Shown here in pieces: positions 1 to 8,465 of a DNA stretch of 64,000 nt. Position 1 is the first letter of the stretch. Each line of letters begins with the position of its first letter. The notes under the pieces were generated by a model that ran no database searches, had not been told where the DNA came from, and saw only the letters and a program-made list of their open reading frames with translations. Location of the stretch: positions 1-64,000 of the forward strand of contig CAWFAS010000002.1 of NCBI GenBank assembly GCA_963813895.1, given 5' to 3'. The position numbers and the translations under genes were made by a program. The DNA comes from DASZWJ01 sp963813895 (GTDB lineage Bacteria; Pseudomonadota; Gammaproteobacteria; JAURND01).

Positions 1-306
1 AGAGCGCTGCTTAAACAAGCGCCGATATTATTACTGGATGAAGCAACTTCAGCATTAGATTCAATCACTGAAAAATGCATTCAAACCGGCTTACAGGCTT
101 TGATGCAGAATAGCACGACAATTGTAATAGCTCATCGCTTATCCACGCTTGCAGAAATGGATAGAATTTTAGTATTTGATAAAGGCGACATTATTGAAGA
201 CGGCGCCCATGAACAGTTGCTAAAAGCCGATGGCCATTACGCTAAAATGTGGCGGATGCAGGCGGGTGGATTTTTGCCGGAACAAGAAATAGCGAGCATA
301 ATTTAA
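1..306 (+). CDS. ABC transporter ATP-binding protein, C-terminal end (partial)
   Basis: Reading frame 1 is open from the first base of the window to a TAA at 304-306. It encodes the end of an ABC-transporter nucleotide-binding domain. The Walker B/D-loop motif LLLDEATSALD is followed by the H-loop AHRLST, and then by the usual tail (VFDKGDIIEDGAHEQLL). That wording is typical of exporter-type (ABCB/MsbA or HlyB-like) ATPases, which couple ATP hydrolysis to export across the inner membrane. The Walker A, the signature motif and any fused membrane domain lie upstream of the window. Substrate unknown. Confidence 0.9.
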   Translation, partial: RALLKQAPILLLDEATSALDSITEKCIQTGLQALMQNSTTIVIAHRLSTLAEMDRILVFDKGDIIEDGAHEQLLKADGHYAKMWRMQAGGFLPEQEIASII

Positions 307-415
307 TGTTTTAACTACCTGATCCTGGCTCATTACTAATCTGGGCAAGGCAAGAGATATTTTCTAATGGATATGCCCGATACACTTAAAGCATTTCAAG
401 GTCGTCATTTACTAA

Positions 416-704
416 GGCTCTGTAAAACAATAACCTATCTTTTTAACATCCCATCTAAGACCCATCTTCGCAGGCGGGAGGGGATAGAAAAACACTTACA
501 TAGAACAACCGACGTAGTCGTCCCGGCATGGAAGCCGGGATCCAGATCACAGGATGTGAAAGTTTCGCTTTCCTGCGCCCTGGATCCCGGCTTCCTGCCG
601 GGACGACGTTCCGTCGACTATGCGCGCATTTTTCTACCCCCTCCCGTCTGCAAATCTGAGTCTCATCTGGGCGCTAAAAAGATAGGTTATTGTTTTACAG
701 AGCC
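416..704. repeat. Nested palindromic element, shell A copy 1
   Basis: A 289-bp element begins GGCTCTGTAAAACAATAACC and ends with the inverted counterpart, so it has long outer inverted repeats. Inside is a second, GC-rich palindrome (about 508-628) built from GTCGTCCCGGC...GGGATCCAG and its complement. TAA trinucleotides flank both ends. A second copy with the same shell is at 19432-19720. It encodes no credible protein; a 116-aa reading frame across it is a by-product of the repeat. The structure is that of a non-autonomous miniature element (MITE-like), and no matching transposase is visible here. Confidence 0.85.
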
Positions 705-706
705 TA

Positions 707-1579
707 ATGAACATTAACCCTGATCTTGCCCGTAACCTCATAGCCAAGCAATTTCCTGAATTCGCTCATCTACCGATCATATCGGTTGAAAAACAAGGCC
801 ATGATAACCGTACCTATCGTCTTGGCCACAATATGCTGATCCGGATGCCAACAGCTGAACCTTATGCCCTAAAGGTTTCAAAGGAGCAAGAATTATTACC
901 ATGCCTTGCGTCGCATTTAACAATTAATATTCCAGTGCCTCTTAAAATGGGAGCCGTTTCTACAGATTATCCATTCCCTTTTTCCATTTATAAATGGTTG
1001 GATGGAAGAAGTGCTAACCTTCTCGTTTTGGATGACGATTGTCTAGCAAAAATCGCGTTAGATTTAGCTAAATTTCTAAAGGAGCTACAAGCTATTGATT
1101 CCTCTTTTGGACCCCCTCCAGGGCAACACAATTGGTGGCGTGGCGATCATGTTAGCGTTTATGATAAAGGCGCAAGGGAGCAAATTGCAAAGCTCTCAAG
1201 TGTTATTGATGCAGATAAAGCAATAGCTCTGTGGGAGCGGGCCTGTAAAACAAGATGGGTTCAGTCTTCTGTATGGATTCACGGCGACTTTGCTGCTGGG
1301 AACATTTTGATTCAAGATGGTAAACTGTCCGCCATTATTGATTTTGGCGGCATGGGAGTAGGGGATCCTGCCTGCGATTTGGTCATCGCATGGACGTTTC
1401 TCAAAGATAAGGCACGAGAAATATTTATCCGAGATATGACTTTAGATGAAGATACTTGGCTGCGAGCAAAAGCCTGGGTTTTATGGAAAGCGACTTTTGA
1501 ATTGTGCGAGAGTACAGATCAAAACAGCCCTGAAGCCTCTCTTCAAAAGACAATTATTGAGGATGTGCTGTATGAGTAA
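707..1579 (+). CDS. Aminoglycoside/choline phosphotransferase (APH) family protein
   Basis: A 290-aa protein of the APH family, which has a protein-kinase-like fold and phosphorylates small hydroxylated molecules. The catalytic segment HGDFAAGNILI has the Brenner-type HGD...N pattern. The metal-binding IDFGGMGVGDPACDL (DFG-like plus GDP) follows at about residues 210-228. Length is normal for the family. The start MNINPDLARNLIAKQFPEF is the usual N-terminus of this subgroup, but the ATG is only 3 bp after a palindromic element and no good Shine-Dalgarno sequence precedes it, so expression may depend on the element. It could inactivate an aminoglycoside or macrolide, but family members in intracellular bacteria often act on unknown metabolites. 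Confidence 0.85.
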   Translation: MNINPDLARNLIAKQFPEFAHLPIISVEKQGHDNRTYRLGHNMLIRMPTAEPYALKVSKEQELLPCLASHLTINIPVPLKMGAVSTDYPFPFSIYKWLDGRSANLLVLDDDCLAKIALDLAKFLKELQAIDSSFGPPPGQHNWWRGDHVSVYDKGAREQIAKLSSVIDADKAIALWERACKTRWVQSSVWIHGDFAAGNILIQDGKLSAIIDFGGMGVGDPACDLVIAWTFLKDKAREIFIRDMTLDEDTWLRAKAWVLWKATFELCESTDQNSPEASLQKTIIEDVLYE

Positions 1580-1727
1580 TGAGAGTTCTATTAAACACCA
1601 AGCCTAACCCGCTATAAGATGCTTATGCGCCTTAACGAAAAAAACATGGTCATAGGCCGAGAAAATCATTAGATTACGCAACACCAAACGAAATCTTTAA
1701 CCAACCTATCATCCAACTGGACAATAG

Positions 1728-2225
1728 AAAGGCTTTATAATTTTAAATTCAGCTCCATCTCTTTGGTTAGAAGCATCGGCAAAGTGTGGCAGTGAAAAAA
1801 ATATACCTCTACTCACAGAACCAATGGCAGATTTTGATAGAAACCCCAACAACGAAACGTTTAAAAAAGCATTATTAGCTTGCGCTCCTTACTATTTCCC
1901 AGCAAATCATTTAGAAAATGGAATCAAGTTACTTGACCAAATTCCATTTAATTATCATGCTGCGATTTGGTGGCTTAAGCGGGTTAGCAGCACAAATTTT
2001 AGTGCCAAATGGATACCTGAAAAGGTATTGACCTTGATTATTGGATCAAGTGATGACTGTATGACACCCATAACTTTATTTGAACAAGACAAGCGTTTTT
2101 CCCGAAAGAACATCCATATTGAAAAAATAGACGATGCTGGGCATTTTCCTTGGTTAGAGCAGATGGAAGTTATTAAAGCTAAATTTAAATCGTTTGTTGA
2201 TAGAATTTATGCCAATTACCCTTAA
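1728..2225 (+). pseudogene. Alpha/beta hydrolase, C-terminal remnant
   Basis: The frame is open from 1728, after an in-frame stop, and has no early start codon; the first ATG is at 1824. The encoded protein matches the second half of an alpha/beta hydrolase. A cap-region helix (SAPSLWLEA) is followed by TLIIGSSDDCMTP, which carries the typical acid residue, and by DDAGHFPWLEQ with the catalytic histidine. The nucleophile elbow (GxSxG) and oxyanion region are missing. Nothing recognisable remains in 1580-1727. I read it as a 5'-truncated gene related to proline iminopeptidase-like hydrolases. Confidence 0.7.
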
Positions 2226-2261
2226 AGGAAGCTGTGCTGGAAAGGTAGATATTATTTTATT

Positions 2262-2813
2262 TTAAATATCCCGATAATTTTTCCAACCAGCAAATAAACT
2301 GGGTAAATTTTGTGTTTTAATACTGAAGGTTAGAGGAAAATCTAAATATTTTAATTCATACTGTGAACCAGCAGGCGGATTAGTGTCAATTTCTAATTTT
2401 ATTTTTAGTTTTGGCTTATTGGAGCGCGCATCTTTTATTATCAAAACTCCGCCTTGTGAATCTGCTTTGAGAAAAGCAATTTTCACAGCTTTTTCTGATT
2501 TTTTACGATTTTCTACTTCTAAAGTATAGCCATATCCACTGAACTCTTCACGCATATTTTCTATATATTTTCCCCAATCAAAATTTACATCTGGTTTCAC
2601 TAATACAAAATCTAAATCCTCAGAAAATCTTTCTAATCCATATAAAATTCGCAAACATGTCCCGCCTTGAAAAGCAGCATCGCGGAAAAATCCTGATCGA
2701 GATAATGCCATTAAGGCGATTTCCTGTGCAATTTCCTTGAGTGCATTTTCTTGTTCCAACACTGTTTGGCATTGATATGTTAATAATCTTTCTTGAATAA
2801 TTTTGACACTCAT
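2262..2813 (-). CDS. AbiEii-like nucleotidyltransferase toxin, C-terminally shortened
   Basis: A 183-aa protein of the AbiEii/AbiGii toxin family, nucleotidyltransferases of type IV toxin-antitoxin systems. The substrate-binding and metal motif is visible as FQGGTCLRILYGLERFSEDL (G-G-T...S-E-D-L), about residues 48-67. A helical/strand region ending LPSLFAG follows. Family members normally continue about 80-100 residues past LFAG(K); here the frame ends ten residues later, so the C-terminal part is missing. It overlaps the upstream AbiEi gene by 4 bp (ATGA), the usual operon arrangement. Activity of this short form is doubtful. Confidence 0.75.
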   Translation of the reverse strand: MSVKIIQERLLTYQCQTVLEQENALKEIAQEIALMALSRSGFFRDAAFQGGTCLRILYGLERFSEDLDFVLVKPDVNFDWGKYIENMREEFSGYGYTLEVENRKKSEKAVKIAFLKADSQGGVLIIKDARSNKPKLKIKLEIDTNPPAGSQYELKYLDFPLTFSIKTQNLPSLFAGWKNYRDI

Positions 2814-3448
2814 CTGGTTAGATCTCTTTGGATAGCCTTTAAAAACCGGCTTAGTCTCTGTTGCTGGTAATAGTCTTGCAATAACCTTGCTTCATCACCA
2901 CTTAGCTTGGGGAGATCTTCTAGATCAATACGTAAACTTGTGAGTGGTTCAATTCCGCGCCATTCCTTTTTATAACAAAATACATAATCACAAATAGCTT
3001 TCCAAGGTTTAGCCATAAAAAAATGATATTCACCCTCAGCTATTAATTCTACCTCAGTGTAAAAATTTTCAATGGGCAAATGCAGGTAACTATATACGCC
3101 TAAAGGTGTTTTAAATTCTTTGGAACGCTTTGTGCAAACGCTGGTGATTGTAGGCACTGCTTCTGGAATTAATTTATGATAGGCAAGCGCTGATTCAAGA
3201 CTAATGTATGAAGGCCCATAAATATATGACGCCATCTCAAATGGGTGAGGTTTAATGGGATAACCTAATGTATCTGTCAGACAGTATAATCCTCGGCGTA
3301 TATGGAGTAGTTTAGATTGCGCAGTTAGACGTTTTAGCTTGCCATGCCGGCTATTTGGACTGGCACCCCTAAGTAATGATTCCAACTCCGCATCCGTTAT
3401 ATAAGGACGAGGAAAATGGCGTAGTTTGCTTTCTATATTGTAATCCAC
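2810..3448 (-). CDS. AbiEi-type antitoxin / winged-helix regulator
   Basis: A 212-aa protein that looks like the AbiEi antitoxin family. An N-terminal winged helix reads SLLRGASPNSRHGKLKRLTA...HIRRGLYCL. The middle section contains YISLESALAYHKLIPE, a phrase characteristic of AbiEi-like and related predicted transcriptional regulators. In known pairs the protein both neutralises AbiEii and represses its own operon by binding promoter inverted repeats. The start is GTG at 3446-3448. It is translationally coupled to the shortened toxin downstream. It appears full length, so the antitoxin is probably intact while the toxin is not. Confidence 0.75.
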   Translation of the reverse strand: MDYNIESKLRHFPRPYITDAELESLLRGASPNSRHGKLKRLTAQSKLLHIRRGLYCLTDTLGYPIKPHPFEMASYIYGPSYISLESALAYHKLIPEAVPTITSVCTKRSKEFKTPLGVYSYLHLPIENFYTEVELIAEGEYHFFMAKPWKAICDYVFCYKKEWRGIEPLTSLRIDLEDLPKLSGDEARLLQDYYQQQRLSRFLKAIQRDLTR

Positions 3449-3519
3449 GGTTTTTACTCAATATGGTTGATATATTACAGCATTATATATATGAATCACC
3501 AATCAATATATATTTTTTG

Positions 3520-3550
3520 CACGATACTGTCATAAAATGACAGTATCGTG
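3520..3550. repeat. Perfect 13-bp inverted repeat
   Basis: Two 13-bp arms (CACGATACTGTCA and its complement) surround a TAAAA loop, about 70 bp upstream of the AbiEi start in a very AT-rich stretch. T-rich sequence on both sides would let it act as a terminator in either direction. Its position before an autoregulated AbiE operon also makes an operator possible. Confidence 0.55.
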
Positions 3551-3837
3551 TTTAATATGTGATTCAGCTGCATTAGCCTAGGTTCATGCCCAAACCATAC
3601 CAAAAAAATGCCGCTAAAAAGTAGCATCCAGATAAGCTTCGTCCTGCGCCAGCGGTTCTTCTACCAGCGCGCTGTAAATTCAATGAATGCAACCATAATT
3701 ACGTATTCTACAGCCCTTATTAGCATATCTGAAAAATGATAAGCCTCAGACGGAATCTTTCCAGCCTCGACGAGCCAACTACGCTGGCTCTCAAGACTCG
3801 ACTTAATCTTGTAACCTTATCGCTTGCCCAACAATAG

Positions 3838-3993
3838 AGTACAATCCTAAAAGAAGAAAAACAAAGTCATGCTTTCGCTAGCCAGCAATACCAAGAAAGC
3901 ATCAGCGACCTGGAAAAGCAAGTCGAACTGCTTACCAAACAATATCAGCAAGCTTCTAAGGAGGTCATCAGGCTGACTGAGCAATGTGTTTAA
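3838..3993 (+). other. Coiled-coil ORF remnant in a 900-bp gene-poor stretch
   Basis: An open stretch without a start codon encodes about 51 residues of heptad-like helix (SISDLEKQVELLTKQYQQAS) and ends at TAA. It looks like the C-terminus of a lost coiled-coil protein. The rest of 3551-4473 holds short ORFs in several frames and AT-rich sequence, with no recognisable gene, RNA or repeat. Confidence 0.35.
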
Positions 3994-4473
3994 GACAAAT
4001 CCAAGATTTGGAGAGTAGGGAAGAATCGACTTCCAATTTTGGCTAGCACATAGTTTTGTAGTTGATATGATCTTTCGATGCTGCCTGCGGATAGAATTAA
4101 TAAATCTTCGCAGTCAATCCAAGAAAAAAAAACAAGCATGGATACTTGCACAAAGAAAACCAGTTTAATAGCAATGCAGCCAGCCCCGCTGAAACGGCAA
4201 AAATGTGTACCATTGTGTAAGCATATCTGGGCCCGGCAAAACATTGATGGTAAGTGCTCCTCAGTATGATGTTTGGTTATCTGAAATTTTTGAACCCTAT
4301 CAAAAGCCTTATCTATTCTATTGATTTTAAATATATTTTAAATTATTTGATACCCATATAAAAATTGCGACCTTTCCATTTATAAAATCGCGGCCTTCTA
4401 ATATTAAAAATCGCGGATTTTAGCACTATATGGATGGGGCCTTTTTTTATGAAAATCTATACCCGCTGGCAAC

Positions 4474-4872
4474 ATGACTGACTCAGGCTTAATGGCCGGT
4501 ATTTTACGCTGGAAAATAGAGCAGATGGAATTTGATTCAGATCGCTCGGGTAAATTGATAGAAACGTTTGCATTTAATGAACTTGCCGCCCAGGTTGAAG
4601 CTAATAATGGTAAATATGAATTATTTCATTATCGCGATCGAGAACATCGTGAAATTGATTTTTTAATTGAAAGAGATGATCAAGCTTTATTGGGCATAGA
4701 GGTGAAAGCAGGGTCAACTATCAGTGCAACAGATTTTAAACACCTTAAGTGGTTCAAAGAGCATATTGCAAAAGATAGACCTTTTGTGGGCATTGTGCTT
4801 TATTCAGGCGAAATTTCAGGTTCAATGGGTGATAATCTTTGGGCGGTTCCATTTGGAGCACTGTGGACCTGA
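4474..4872 (+). pseudogene. DUF4143-domain ATPase, C-terminal remnant
   Basis: The 132-aa reading frame corresponds to the DUF4143 (PD-(D/E)XK-like) end of bacterial AAA_14/DUF4143 ATPases. It keeps SGKLIETFAFNELAAQ, the REIDFLIER motif and LGIEVKAG, which together form the nuclease-like D...E-x-K signature. The approximately 270-residue N-terminal ATPase with its Walker motifs is absent, and upstream sequence (poly-T, stops) shows no continuation. The start codon is therefore arbitrary. This is a truncated relic, although a free DUF4143 domain could still fold. Confidence 0.75.
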
Positions 4873-5033
4873 TTCTATAGCTTTTCAAATCATTATTTTA
4901 CCCCCCTCTTCAAAAAGGCAGAATTATAACAGTTTACTGATTGACCAAATAAAAATTTGCTTCCTTAATGTTGGCATAATAATCTTATGTTTTAATCTTA
5001 TAATTCATAATCAATGAACTGTGAGTGATATAT

Positions 5034-6107
5034 ATGTCTACAGTTAAGTCTGAAATCAAAGCTAAAAGCGATGGTAATAGAACTATCAAAGATTCTCTGA
5101 CAGAAATCGAATCCCTAAGCCTAAGCACAAAATTCATGGAAAGCGATCCAGTATGGAAGTCCGCAAAATACCTCCAGGACTTGGCAAAGCTCTTACGATC
5201 CATGCAGCAGGGTCCAATTCAAGCCCTTATAGATTTAGATATAAAGCAAGCAGGTCCAACCGAACGCCAACGAACCGAAAAAATAATAAATGCGCAAAAG
5301 GCTTGTTATAATATAATCGAGGAATTGGAATGGTCTCTAACACAAATAGAAACCCTTCAAGGAATGCTAGAAACCTTTGAAGTAATGCTAAAACTCAAGC
5401 AAGATCCTCCAAACAGAGAAGAATTATCCAGGTTATGCAATAAGTTAAAGCTCCCAGATTCCAGTGCAATTAGAACACCCCCCAGACACTTATTTATCTT
5501 TGACACCCCAGAAATAATTAAAGACGTTCTAAAGGAAGCTCGTGACGCTTGTGAACCTCAGGCATCCCTGATAAAAACTGCATTAGATATAAATGAAAAA
5601 ATCAAAAAAGAAATAGAAAACATTTTAGATATATTGGCAAATGAAGCGAGACTAACAAATTCTCCAGTAAATGATTTTAAATCGTCTACGGCTTTAGATG
5701 TGTCTGAAAGTAAAAATATTATTAAAACAGAAGAAAGTGTCGATACATATCTAAAAAAATTCATAGATTTAATCAAGTCAACAAAGGTCAAAGCACTTCA
5801 ACAGTTCGCGAATTTAACAAAAGAAAATTTAACTATGAGCACTCTACAGTCAGCTGAATTTTATTGTTCCCTTAGCATAAGATATGAACAAAATAAAGAA
5901 ACTCTTGAAAGTATCCTGGGAGGTGATATTGACTATCTTATAGGTAACCGCCCCCTTATAGATAACCACCTCAGAATTAGAGAATTAACTGAAATTTTGG
6001 GCGGGTTAAAGGGTAGCCGAATTCAACGACTTGAATATCTATCAAAAGTGGATGTGAACTTACACCGGACTGGTGGATGCAGCCATAGACTGTTGTATAG
6101 AATATGA
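5034..6107 (+). pseudogene. Large helical protein of unknown function, first fragment
   Basis: The frame opens with a possible GTG at 5025, but ATG at 5034 (MSTVKSEIKAKSDGN) has better spacing from GTGAG. The product is hydrophilic, lysine/glutamate-rich and strongly helical. I do not recognise a domain. A module ending KKEIENI...LTNSPVNDFKSS recurs in the following fragments. Near 6060 the coding frame appears to shift: another frame there reads a coherent helix (VDAAIDCCIEYELESYLEKK), whereas this frame reaches TGA at 6105. I interpret 5034-7154 as one decayed gene of about 700 codons, possibly an effector. Confidence 0.55.
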
Positions 6108-6629
6108 ATTGGAGAGCTACCTGGAGAAAAAATTAAATTGTACCAAGACATATCTGAACAGATAAAAAATCTTTCTAAATGGAAAGAGGGACTAACAAAT
6201 TCTCCAGTAAATGATTTAAAAAAATCGTCACCAAATTTGCATGACGACCTGGATATGTCTGAAAGTAAAGCTGAAAGCGATAAAAAGTCAAAGGAAAATA
6301 CTGATAATATCGAAGGTTCCCTAGATAATATCAGATTATTCTGCAACAACATGGGGCTAGATCCGCAGAGTCGAATTAGAGCGCTCACAAATACAACGGT
6401 AGAAATCCTAGCCGAAAATTTAATGGAAGCTAAACAGTGTTGTGATGAATATACAAAGAAATATGCCGCCCTTGAATCTGATGATGTAAGGAAAGAGCCG
6501 GGGATTGAAAATTTAAAAAAAATAAAAGAGGAAATAGAAAACATTTCAACAATAGTAGGACTAGGAAACTCTCCAGTGGATGATTTTAAAAAATCGTATA
6601 AAGCAGCCTTAGTCTACCAAGAACTTTGA
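6108..6629 (+). pseudogene. Same decayed gene, middle fragment
   Basis: This is in the same frame as the preceding fragment, right after its TGA; the first ATG is at 6261 (a GTA/TTG-type start at 6138 is unlikely). It repeats the module LTNSPVNDLKKS...DMSESK and later KEEIENI...LGNSPVDDFKKS, so it is a further repeat unit of the same protein. A 28-bp stretch at 6190-6217 is identical to 5650-5677. It ends at TGA 6627-6629, again close to a place where a neighbouring frame makes better protein (NFEALNDAL). Confidence 0.5.
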
Positions 6630-6659
6630 AGCATTGAACGATGCCTTATAATTAGGTTT

Positions 6660-7154
6660 ATGGTTGATTATTTGAATGATGAAGTGGAAATCCAACAACA
6701 GCAAATAAGAAAAAAAATAAAATATTCACACCTAATTCCACATCTTAATAAAGTTCTCGCGCTAATGCATCTCATCACTATAAGAGGGGTGCCGCATACA
6801 GAAGCTGCCTTTAAGGAATTTCGAGCTAGTCTTGAAAGTTTTCTAAACTGTGAAGCTCCAACCATGGCTATTAATAAGTTACCTAAACCTTCATCGGCAT
6901 CGGAAATTGTAACAGCAGAATACCTAAAACATTTGATTTCTACGCCGCAAGACTGGCGACCACGCTTTAGTATACATGGTGGTGATCTATTTCCAGACGT
7001 ATTCGCTTTTTTTGTTGATAAGATATATGAAAAGGAGCCGACGCATCACAAAGCATACATGAACAAGGTCAAAACCTTATGTGAAAGCTTAAATTCATGG
7101 TTGGATGAATTTATTCAGCTAAACAAAAGTTCTAACGATACCCTTTGTTATTAA
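6660..7154 (+). pseudogene. Same decayed gene, C-terminal fragment
   Basis: A third open segment in the same frame, with no stop between 6630 and 7152. It encodes 164 residues starting MVDYLNDEVEIQQQQIRKK and containing a mixed helical region with HGGDLFPDVFAFFVDKIYEK. No known domain is recognised. There is no ribosome-binding site before the ATG, which supports reading it as the C-terminal part of the upstream ORF after frameshift decay rather than as a separate gene. Confidence 0.5.
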
Positions 7155-7477
7155 ATTAAACAAAAGAGATTATACTGATATTATGCGGAGTTCTTTTTTT
7201 TTACATTGGACACTGAAATTGGCACCAGCACTACAAACAAAACGATAAATCTATAGATTAAAGCATGAACTCCGCATAATATTTAACTTGGCATAATTCC
7301 GTTTATGCGGAGCTCCGCATAAACGGAAGAATTGGTTATTCGCCAATATAAGCGGTGTGGCGCGGGCGTGAAGCAATAGATTTTATCGATCGTCTGGATC
7401 TAGGTGCTCTGGCCCTGACCCTCGAGCGTTCCAGAATGTTTCGGCTACTAGATTGGCGCGCTTCGCTCACAATGACG
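7155..7477. other. Gene-free stretch with GCGGAG-type palindromes
   Basis: No credible gene. It contains TTATGCGGAGTTC at 7181-7193 with its inverted copy at 7267-7279, and a perfect 32-bp palindrome at 7297-7328 centred on GGAGCTCC. A short stretch at 7370-7450 reads as protein-like in one frame (IDFIDRLDLGALALTLERSR) but has no start and is probably a relic. Confidence 0.5.
7297..7328. repeat. Perfect 32-bp palindrome
   Basis: Every base from 7297 to 7312 pairs with 7313 to 7328 without a loop (core TATGCGGAGCTCCGCATA). Half-sites of the same motif occur at 7181-7193 and 7267-7279. A loopless palindrome suits a dimeric protein or resolvase site better than a terminator. No adjacent gene explains it. 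Confidence 0.6.
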
Positions 7478-7529
7478 AGTGAGCAGTTATCCCGAAAGTA
7501 AGATAACAAATCTTTAGAGCAAAAAGTAA

Positions 7530-7817
7530 GGGCTTGTGCAAGAATAACTTCCCTTTTTAGGGTTTAGATTGGGTTCAGATTTGGACGTTTTGTTTTTCAG
7601 AAAAATGTGCGCATAGTCGACGGAACGTCGTCCCGGCAGGAAGCCGGGATCCAGGGCGCAGGAAAGCGAAACTTTCACATCCTGTGATATGGATCCCGGC
7701 TTCCATGCCGGGACGACTATGTCGGTTGTTCTATGTAAGCGTTTTTCTGAAAGACAAAACGTCCGAAGATGAGCCCAAGATGAGCCCTAAAAAGGGAAGT
7801 TATTCTTGCACAAGCCC
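7530..7817. repeat. Nested palindromic element, shell B copy 1
   Basis: Outer inverted repeats start GGGCTTGTGCAAGAATAACT and end with the complement. The inner GC-rich palindrome (about 7615-7730) is the same core as in the shell-A elements, in the opposite orientation to the 416-704 copy. TAA flanks both ends. It lies just beyond the 3' end of the exported-protein gene and could terminate its transcript. Confidence 0.85.
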
Positions 7818-7862
7818 TAAGCCTCTCCCTTTGATTTTAAAAGAAAGGCTTATCCATTTTAA

Positions 7863-8261
7863 TTAATTGCTCATAAGCAAGCTAACCATAATGCCAGTCC
7901 AACCCTGATAAGAATAATAGCAAGTGGTTTTATTGCCTGAAATATGTCCATAATTGCCATCTACACTTCGAAATTGAGCATCTTTAATAATCGCCGTTTG
8001 AGAATCCCAATGCATCGGAGCGAGCGTACTACTATTAGTACTCAAAAAGAAACTATCATTTTGAGATTCTCCGCTTATAATACCCGCACTGTGCTCTACT
8101 GGAGAATTCGGCTTAAATGTCAAATCGTAACTTGAATTAGTTAAAGATGGACAATATTTTTGAGCCTCTTCAATCGTGGAGAAATAAGTAGGATCTCCCG
8201 CAAATGCTGCTTGAGAAAATAACCCACCCATAATTAAAATCGAAAAAAATATTTTACGCAT
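7863..8261 (-). CDS. Small exported protein, copy 1
   Basis: A 132-aa protein with a clean signal peptide (MRKIFFSILIMGGLFSQAAFA, cleavage after AFA). The mature part has three cysteines and a compact beta-rich composition: CPSL..., then LAPMHWDSQTAIIKDAQFRS, then TTCYYSYQGWTGIMVSLL. Function unknown. A protein with the same layout (CP...W-S...DA-x-F...C-x-Y...G-x-x-x-M) is encoded at 32147-32674, so this looks like a family of secreted or periplasmic proteins. A second copy differing by one residue (E/A) is at 13905-14303. Divergent from the TetR gene, with which it probably shares regulation. Confidence 0.8.
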   Translation of the reverse strand: MRKIFFSILIMGGLFSQAAFAGDPTYFSTIEEAQKYCPSLTNSSYDLTFKPNSPVEHSAGIISGESQNDSFFLSTNSSTLAPMHWDSQTAIIKDAQFRSVDGNYGHISGNKTTCYYSYQGWTGIMVSLLMSN

Positions 8262-8426
8262 TTAAATTTACCTCATGTTATATTGAATAATTGCTTAGCC
8301 CGCTTTGATAAGGGTATCGAAACTCGACGGGACAAACTCTTAGGACGACACTTTTTAGGAATACCTGTTCCTATTTGTCTATAGCCATTAAGCTATTGAC
8401 AAGGAGAATACAATAACAGGTAATTA

Positions 8427-8457
8427 AACAGTGTTCAATAATTAATTTAACAGTGTA
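8427..8457. promoter_or_regulatory. Candidate TetR operator, repeated AACAGTGT
   Basis: AACAGTGTT (8427-8435) and AACAGTGTA (8449-8457) lie 22 bp apart, just before the TetR start codon at 8466, in the divergent control region. Two turns of spacing and closeness to the start fit an autorepressor site. The same motif is present in the inverted copy (13709-13739). Confidence 0.45.
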
Positions 8458-8465
8458 TAATAAAA

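Noticed and set aside
367..717. 116-aa ORF
   Set aside because: Runs through the shell-A palindromic element; its sequence is the translation of the repeat and no ribosome site or domain is present.
4078..4269. 63-aa ORF and the opposite-strand 84-aa ORF
   Set aside because: Low-complexity frames in an AT-rich gap, no ribosome site or family resemblance.
7684..7866. 60-aa ORF (and its mirror at 14300-14482)
   Set aside because: Lies inside the shell-B element; duplicated only because the arm is duplicated.
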